Below, piece by piece: positions 59,065 to 64,000 of a stretch of DNA of 64,000 nucleotides. The position numbers were made by a program, and so were the translations under genes. This DNA is from JAZKDW01 sp040387375. GTDB lineage: Bacteria > Pseudomonadota > Gammaproteobacteria > Burkholderiales > Burkholderiaceae_D. The stretch is from positions 32,272 to 96,271 of the forward strand of contig JAZKDW010000049.1 in assembly GCA_040387375.1 (NCBI GenBank), written 5' to 3'. The stretch's first letter is position 1. Each line of letters starts with the position of its first letter. A model generated the notes under the pieces. That model was not told the origin of the DNA, ran no database searches, and was given only the letters and a program-made list of their open reading frames with translations.

Positions 59065-62000
59065 ATGGTTGGAATTGTCAGCGGCAACGAGTTGGGTTTG
59101 TTGGCCGGATCGCCCGGCACCGGCGGCCAGTCCAGTCTAGGCCGCGCCGGCGAACAGGTTTTCGTCAACGTGGCGACCGGCAACCTGATCGTGCAGCGCC
59201 AGGACGACGTGCTGCTGGGGCAGGGGCTGGACATCAGCCTGGTGCGCACCTACAACAGCCAGGGCCGTTTGACCGACGACAATGGCGACAACTGGCGCCT
59301 CGGCATCCACCGCCGCATCGACAACCTGACCGGCATGACCAACACCGCCGGCAGCACCGTGCGCCGCACCGATGCCGATGGCGCCGAACTGATCTACGTG
59401 TATGACATCGTTCGCGGCCTGTACCTCAATCACGATGGCGCCGGCAGCACCGACACGCTCGCTTACGACGGCGGTTCTGGACACTGGACCTGGACCGACG
59501 GCGACAGCCGCCTGTGCGAAACCTATGACTGGAACGGCAGCGCTGGCAAACTCCTCACGCTGACGGATACAGATGGCAATACGCTGGCCTATCGGTACAC
59601 CGGGAACTTGCTCACCTCGGTTGCCGATGCCTCCGGTGAAATCACTTACCTCGATTACGCCGGGACCAACCTGGTGGCGATGCGCACCGTCACGGCCGAC
59701 GGCGCGGCCCATACGCGGGTGCGTTACGGCTACGACGCCCAACAGCGCATGACCAGCGTCACGCTCGACCTCACCCCCGACGACAATAGCATTGCCGACG
59801 GCCAGGTCTACACCACCACCTACACCTACGACGGCGCCAGCACACGTCTGGCCGGCATGGTCCAGAGCGATGGCAGCCGGCTCGATTTTGCGTACACGCA
59901 GCTGGCCGACGGCAGCACGCGGCTGAGCGAAATCCGCCAGGACATGGGTGAGGGCAGCCGCATCACCCGCATAAGCTATGACCTCGCCAGCCACAGCACC
60001 AGCGTCACCGATCCGCTCGGCAAGCGCACCGTGCATGGCCATGATGCGCAAGGGCGCCTGACCAGCCTGACGGGACCGGCCATTGCGGGCGTCAGCCAGC
60101 ACATCGCTTACAGCTACGATGAGCGCGGCAATATCGTCACCAGCACCGATGCGCTGGGCCACACGACGTTTTATGAATACGACGCCAGCAACAACCTGAC
60201 GCTGCAGCGCGATGCGGGCGGCAATACGGTCAGGCGCACCTATGGCGGCCGCAATGAACTGCTCACGCAAACCGTGTATCCGGCGGCGGGCCAGCCGCAG
60301 ACGATGCGTTATGCCTACGACAGCCGGCAGCACCTGCGTTTTGCGGTCAGCGCCGAAGGGCGGGTCACCGAGTACCGTTACAACGCGCTCGGACAAAGAA
60401 CATCGAGCATTGTCCACGCAGGCAATGCCTATGCCATCGATGGTTTGACAGTTGCCATGGCCATCACCGAGAGTGATCTGGAAGCCTGGGCGGCCAGTGC
60501 CGATTTAAGCCAGACGCTGCGTACCGACACCGCTTATGATTTTCGCGGCCAGGTCATGTCGGTTATCCGCTTCAATGCGGTCGACAGTCATGGCAATGGT
60601 GTGGCAGATGGTGCCCAGTCCGTGTCGCGCCATGTGTACGACCAGTCCGGTCAGTTGCTACAATCCTTAAGCGCCAATGACGCCGTCACCAGTTTCACTT
60701 ACGACGGCCTGGGCCGGCTTCTGGCAGCGACCGACACGCTGGGACGGACTACCGTTTACCAGTACGATGATGCCCGCAACACCACCAGGATTACCCTGGT
60801 CAATGGGCTTGCAACAACCTCCGCGTATAACCAGGCGGGCGAGCTGATCAGCGTGATGCAGGCCGATGGCGCCACTGCCCTGGGAGTAACCCGGTACTGG
60901 TATGACAGCTCCGGCCGTTTGCGCATGACGCAAGACCCGACCGGTGTCAGACAACACAGCCTGTACGACGATGCGGGCAGGAAAGTGGCCGATATCGATG
61001 GCAATGGCAGCCTGACCGAATACCGCTACAACGCCAATAACCAGCTGATCCGGACGATTCGCCATGCTACTGCGGTGCAAGGGCTGCTTGATGCCAATGG
61101 CAATCCCGCCGAGATCGTGCTTGCGGCAATCCGCCCCGATGCCACAGGGGACGAACGCAGCAACTGGAATCTGTATGACCACGGGAACCGGCTGGTCAAG
61201 AGCATCGACGAACTGGGCCATGTAACGGAATGGCAGTACGACGGCGCTTCTCGCGTGATCGCCACGATCCGCCATGCGACAGCGATCGATGTCACTGTCC
61301 TTACCGAGGCCACGCAGGCAACGGATGTGATAGTCACGCCCAATCCTGACGATGCCAACGACCGCCGCACCCGCACGCTGTACGACCTCGATGGCAATGT
61401 GCTGGCGGTGCTCGATGCCGATGGCTATCTCACCGAAAACGAATACGATGCGGCAGGGCGGCTGGTGCACAACATTGCGTGGGCAACCCAAACGGATGGC
61501 GCCCATTGGGCAACCGGCGCGCTCTTCGATCTGCGCCCGGCAGAAAACGCGCAGGATATCCACCGCCGGACCCGCTACGACGGGCAGGGCCGGGTGATCG
61601 GCAGCATCGACGGTGAAGGCTATTTCACCGAAACGATTTACGACAGCAACGGCAACCGCACCCGACAAATCCGTTATGCCAATCAAGTTGAACATGGCGC
61701 AATGCGTCCTGTTTCGAGTAGTCAGGATCAGGCCACCAGCTGGACTTATACCGCGTTAAACCAGGTTGCGACGCAAACCAATGCCGAAGGAACGGTTACC
61801 CGTTACACCTATGACCAGGTTGGCAATGTGATCCAGACCGACAGGGCAGCGGGTACGGCAGAGGTGCGCACCCTGCAGGCAAGATACGACAGGCAGGGCC
61901 GATTGACCGCGGAGCTGAGCGCGCAAGGCAGCGCCGCACTGGCTGAGCTTGTCTCGCCCACACAAGAGCAGATCGATGTGCTGTGGGCACAGCATGGCGT

Positions 62001-64000
62001 CAGCTACGCCCATGATGCGTCCGGCAGGCGGATCAGCAGCACGAATGAGGAGGGCCACAGGACACTGTTTTACTACGATGCCGACAACCAGCTGACCCAT
62101 ACCATCAATGCTCTGGGCGAAGTCACGCACAATGTCTACAACGCTTTGCATCAGCTCACCCGCACGATCCGGTACGGTACACGTATTGCCGCGGACAGCC
62201 TGGCTTTATTGACTGGCGGCCTGGTCACCTCTGACATCGCGGCAGCAGTCGACCGGATTGCCAACACCGCAATCGACAGCGCCACCGGCCAGACCCATGA
62301 CTTGCGCGGCCAGCTGATCGCCAGCACCGATGAGCTGGGCCATGTCAGTACCCTTCGCTACAACGCCTTTGGCGACATTGTCGGCGCCACCAGCCCGATC
62401 GATGCGGATACCCGCATAACGAATGGCTACACGGTCGACAGGCGGGGCTTGCGCATCCGCAGCACCGAAGATATCGGCGGATTGAACCGGATCACCGAAG
62501 CAGTTCATGACGCCTTCGGGCGCACTATTCAAACCACCGATGCCACAGGCCAGACCAGCAGCCGGCAATACGACCGTCTCGGCCGCATCGTGCAAGGCAC
62601 GGATGCGCTCGATGTCCGGCGCACCAGCAGCTACGATGCCTTCGACCGCGTGCTCACGCAGACCGATGGCAACGGCAACACCACCACCACACATTACGAT
62701 GCTGCGAGTCGCAGCATCACCGTCACCAGCCCCGAAGGCATCACCGTCACCTCCAGCCGCAACCGGCATGGCGAAATGGTGCAACTTACCGATGGCAACG
62801 GCAACATCACCCACTACACCTACGACCGCAACGGCAGGCTCACGCGCACCAGCCAGGAAGCGCTGGCGATCGCCAGCGGCAGCCAGTACGACCATGCCGG
62901 CCGCCTGATCGAATCGACGGACGCCAATGGCATCAAGACGGTCTGCCAGTATGACACCGTGAACCGGCTGATGAGCCGCACGGTCGATCCGACCGGGCTG
63001 AATCTTCAGACGATCTACCGCTACGATGCGAAGGGGCAGGTTGTCACCGTCACCGCAGCCGATGGTGCGGTCACGCAGACTGCGTACGACAGGAAAGGGC
63101 AGGTGGCAACGGTCACGGTGGACCCGGCCGGCCTGCATCTGCAAACGAGCTACCGCTACGATGCGCGCGGCAAGACCTTGACCGTGACCGAGGGTGCGGG
63201 CAGCGCGGCGCAGCGCGTAACGGAATACGGCTATGACAAGCTGGGCCGGCGCGTCCGCGAAGCGCTCGATCCGGCCGGTTTGAACATCGTCACTCAATAC
63301 GAATACGATGCCAGCGACAATTTGGTCGGAAAGACCGATGCCAACGGCAATGTTACCCGTTACGCATACGATGCGGATAGCCGGCTGGTCTATACGGTCG
63401 ATGCGCTGGGCGGCGTCACGCAACATGGCCATGATGCGCAAGGCCGCATCGTCAAGGTCATTGAATATGCCAATCCATCAGCAGGATTAAGCAGCAAGCC
63501 GACGCTTGCCGAGATTGCCGACAAGATTGTTCCTGCCGCCATGGACCGTGTCGCGCACACAGTATTCGACAGGGATGGGCGCGCCATCTTTGGCATCGAT
63601 GCATTGGGCGGTGTGACGCAAAAGCGGTACGACGCCAATGGCAATGTCATTAAAACGCTTGACCATGCCAATCCGATTCCTCCTGGCACAGCATCGACAG
63701 CGGAAGCCGTTAACGCAGCAATCGTGCCCAATGCGAATGCAGACCGGCAGCTTCAGATCGTCCTTGATGCGGCCAACCGTCCCGTCTATACGATCGATGT
63801 GCTGGGCGCTGTCACCCAACATGTCCATGACAGCAATGGCAATGTGATTCGCTCAATCCAGTATGCCAATGCGGTCCATATTCCAGGCACAGCCACGACC
63901 GCCACCGTCGCCGCCGCCCTGCAACCGGATACCGGACTGGACCGAATCACACGCACCGTGTTCGATGCGGCGGGGCGCCCCGTGTACCGGATCGATGGCG
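59065..64000 (+). CDS. Giant RHS/YD-repeat protein (partial, runs off the window)
   Basis: An open reading frame of at least 1645 codons that stays open to the last base. It begins MVGIVSGNELGLLAGSPGTG, lacks a Sec signal peptide, and has an N-terminal block EQVFVNVATGNLIVQRQDDV...DISLVRTYNSQGRL that is common to large RHS proteins. It then consists of many YD repeats (YDAAGRLV, YDANGNV, YDKLGRR, YDADSRL types). YD repeats form a large beta-shell that can enclose a C-terminal toxin or act as a surface adhesin; the variable C-terminus lies beyond the window, so toxin identity cannot be judged. Frame continuity was spot-checked at 60001, 61441, 62041, 63001 and 63601. Confidence 0.9.
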   Translation, partial: MVGIVSGNELGLLAGSPGTGGQSSLGRAGEQVFVNVATGNLIVQRQDDVLLGQGLDISLVRTYNSQGRLTDDNGDNWRLGIHRRIDNLTGMTNTAGSTVRRTDADGAELIYVYDIVRGLYLNHDGAGSTDTLAYDGGSGHWTWTDGDSRLCETYDWNGSAGKLLTLTDTDGNTLAYRYTGNLLTSVADASGEITYLDYAGTNLVAMRTVTADGAAHTRVRYGYDAQQRMTSVTLDLTPDDNSIADGQVYTTTYTYDGASTRLAGMVQSDGSRLDFAYTQLADGSTRLSEIRQDMGEGSRITRISYDLASHSTSVTDPLGKRTVHGHDAQGRLTSLTGPAIAGVSQHIAYSYDERGNIVTSTDALGHTTFYEYDASNNLTLQRDAGGNTVRRTYGGRNELLTQTVYPAAGQPQTMRYAYDSRQHLRFAVSAEGRVTEYRYNALGQRTSSIVHAGNAYAIDGLTVAMAITESDLEAWAASADLSQTLRTDTAYDFRGQVMSVIRFNAVDSHGNGVADGAQSVSRHVYDQSGQLLQSLSANDAVTSFTYDGLGRLLAATDTLGRTTVYQYDDARNTTRITLVNGLATTSAYNQAGELISVMQADGATALGVTRYWYDSSGRLRMTQDPTGVRQHSLYDDAGRKVADIDGNGSLTEYRYNANNQLIRTIRHATAVQGLLDANGNPAEIVLAAIRPDATGDERSNWNLYDHGNRLVKSIDELGHVTEWQYDGASRVIATIRHATAIDVTVLTEATQATDVIVTPNPDDANDRRTRTLYDLDGNVLAVLDADGYLTENEYDAAGRLVHNIAWATQTDGAHWATGALFDLRPAENAQDIHRRTRYDGQGRVIGSIDGEGYFTETIYDSNGNRTRQIRYANQVEHGAMRPVSSSQDQATSWTYTALNQVATQTNAEGTVTRYTYDQVGNVIQTDRAAGTAEVRTLQARYDRQGRLTAELSAQGSAALAELVSPTQEQIDVLWAQHGVSYAHDASGRRISSTNEEGHRTLFYYDADNQLTHTINALGEVTHNVYNALHQLTRTIRYGTRIAADSLALLTGGLVTSDIAAAVDRIANTAIDSATGQTHDLRGQLIASTDELGHVSTLRYNAFGDIVGATSPIDADTRITNGYTVDRRGLRIRSTEDIGGLNRITEAVHDAFGRTIQTTDATGQTSSRQYDRLGRIVQGTDALDVRRTSSYDAFDRVLTQTDGNGNTTTTHYDAASRSITVTSPEGITVTSSRNRHGEMVQLTDGNGNITHYTYDRNGRLTRTSQEALAIASGSQYDHAGRLIESTDANGIKTVCQYDTVNRLMSRTVDPTGLNLQTIYRYDAKGQVVTVTAADGAVTQTAYDRKGQVATVTVDPAGLHLQTSYRYDARGKTLTVTEGAGSAAQRVTEYGYDKLGRRVREALDPAGLNIVTQYEYDASDNLVGKTDANGNVTRYAYDADSRLVYTVDALGGVTQHGHDAQGRIVKVIEYANPSAGLSSKPTLAEIADKIVPAAMDRVAHTVFDRDGRAIFGIDALGGVTQKRYDANGNVIKTLDHANPIPPGTASTAEAVNAAIVPNANADRQLQIVLDAANRPVYTIDVLGAVTQHVHDSNGNVIRSIQYANAVHIPGTATTATVAAALQPDTGLDRITRTVFDAAGRPVYRIDG

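Noticed and set aside
59137..63441. Long minus-strand open frames opposite the RHS gene (59137-60417, 60667-61695, 62206-63441)
   Set aside because: Antisense shadows of the repeated YD modules; the plus-strand frame is continuous and carries the family motifs.

Overview
The window looks like a chromosome segment of a betaproteobacterium in the order Burkholderiales, most likely Oxalobacteraceae (Herminiimonas/Herbaspirillum-like). The main support is gene order and protein type: mdh / GntR regulator / sdhCDAB-sdhE-gltA / odhA-odhB-lpdA / zapE, surE-pcm-nlpD-rpoS, a DUF2863 protein and a DUF465 protein. The family placement is inference from remembered gene order; no search was run.

Layout. 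0.5-2.6 kb: a small membrane protein and a K+-channel/TrkA-N protein. 3-6.7 kb (minus strand): a DUF2092 protein with a repeat-rich secreted partner, then a methyltransferase/acetyltransferase pair. 7.2-9 kb: a hipBA-type toxin-antitoxin module with four GATATC operator-like cores, followed by a 158-bp MITE-like element. 9-14 kb: a SWIM zinc-finger protein, tRNA-Pro(GGG), an M14 carboxypeptidase-like protein, a 173-bp inverted-repeat element and a DUF2863 protein. 14.2-33.7 kb: the TCA-cycle region. acnA, an MliC-like protein, a CitE-like lyase and mdh lie on the minus strand, divergent from a GntR regulator and the sdh-gltA and odhAB-lpdA operons on the plus strand. 33.7-38.2 kb: a coiled-coil lipoprotein, a divergent PP2C-like phosphatase, a DUF465 protein, a second MITE copy and a YoaA/DinG helicase. 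38.4-44.2 kb: surE-pcm-nlpD-rpoS-exonuclease-rlmD. 44.2-48.5 kb: an MFS exporter and an exosortase locus. 49-51.6 kb: a nitrate/sulfonate-type ABC transporter. 52-54.6 kb: a TetR-controlled MFS exporter operon. 54.8-58.8 kb: O-antigen ligase, two glycosyltransferases and an adenylylsulfate kinase. 59-64 kb: the start of a giant RHS/YD-repeat protein that runs off the window.

The most unusual system is at 45.8-48.5 kb. A single 774-residue membrane protein joins an N-terminal fatty acid hydroxylase/sterol desaturase-type domain (histidine boxes) to a C-terminal exosortase (Cys/Arg/His triad) with an EpsI-like tail. Directly upstream on the same strand is an 89-residue protein with a signal peptide, TLGQ repeats, a C-terminal transmembrane helix and an RRKRNR tail. 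That is the layout of an exosortase substrate but without a PEP motif, so the pair may be a dedicated one-enzyme/one-substrate surface-sorting system.

Mobile or repetitive DNA is limited to small inverted-repeat elements. No transposase, integrase, CRISPR array or rRNA was seen.
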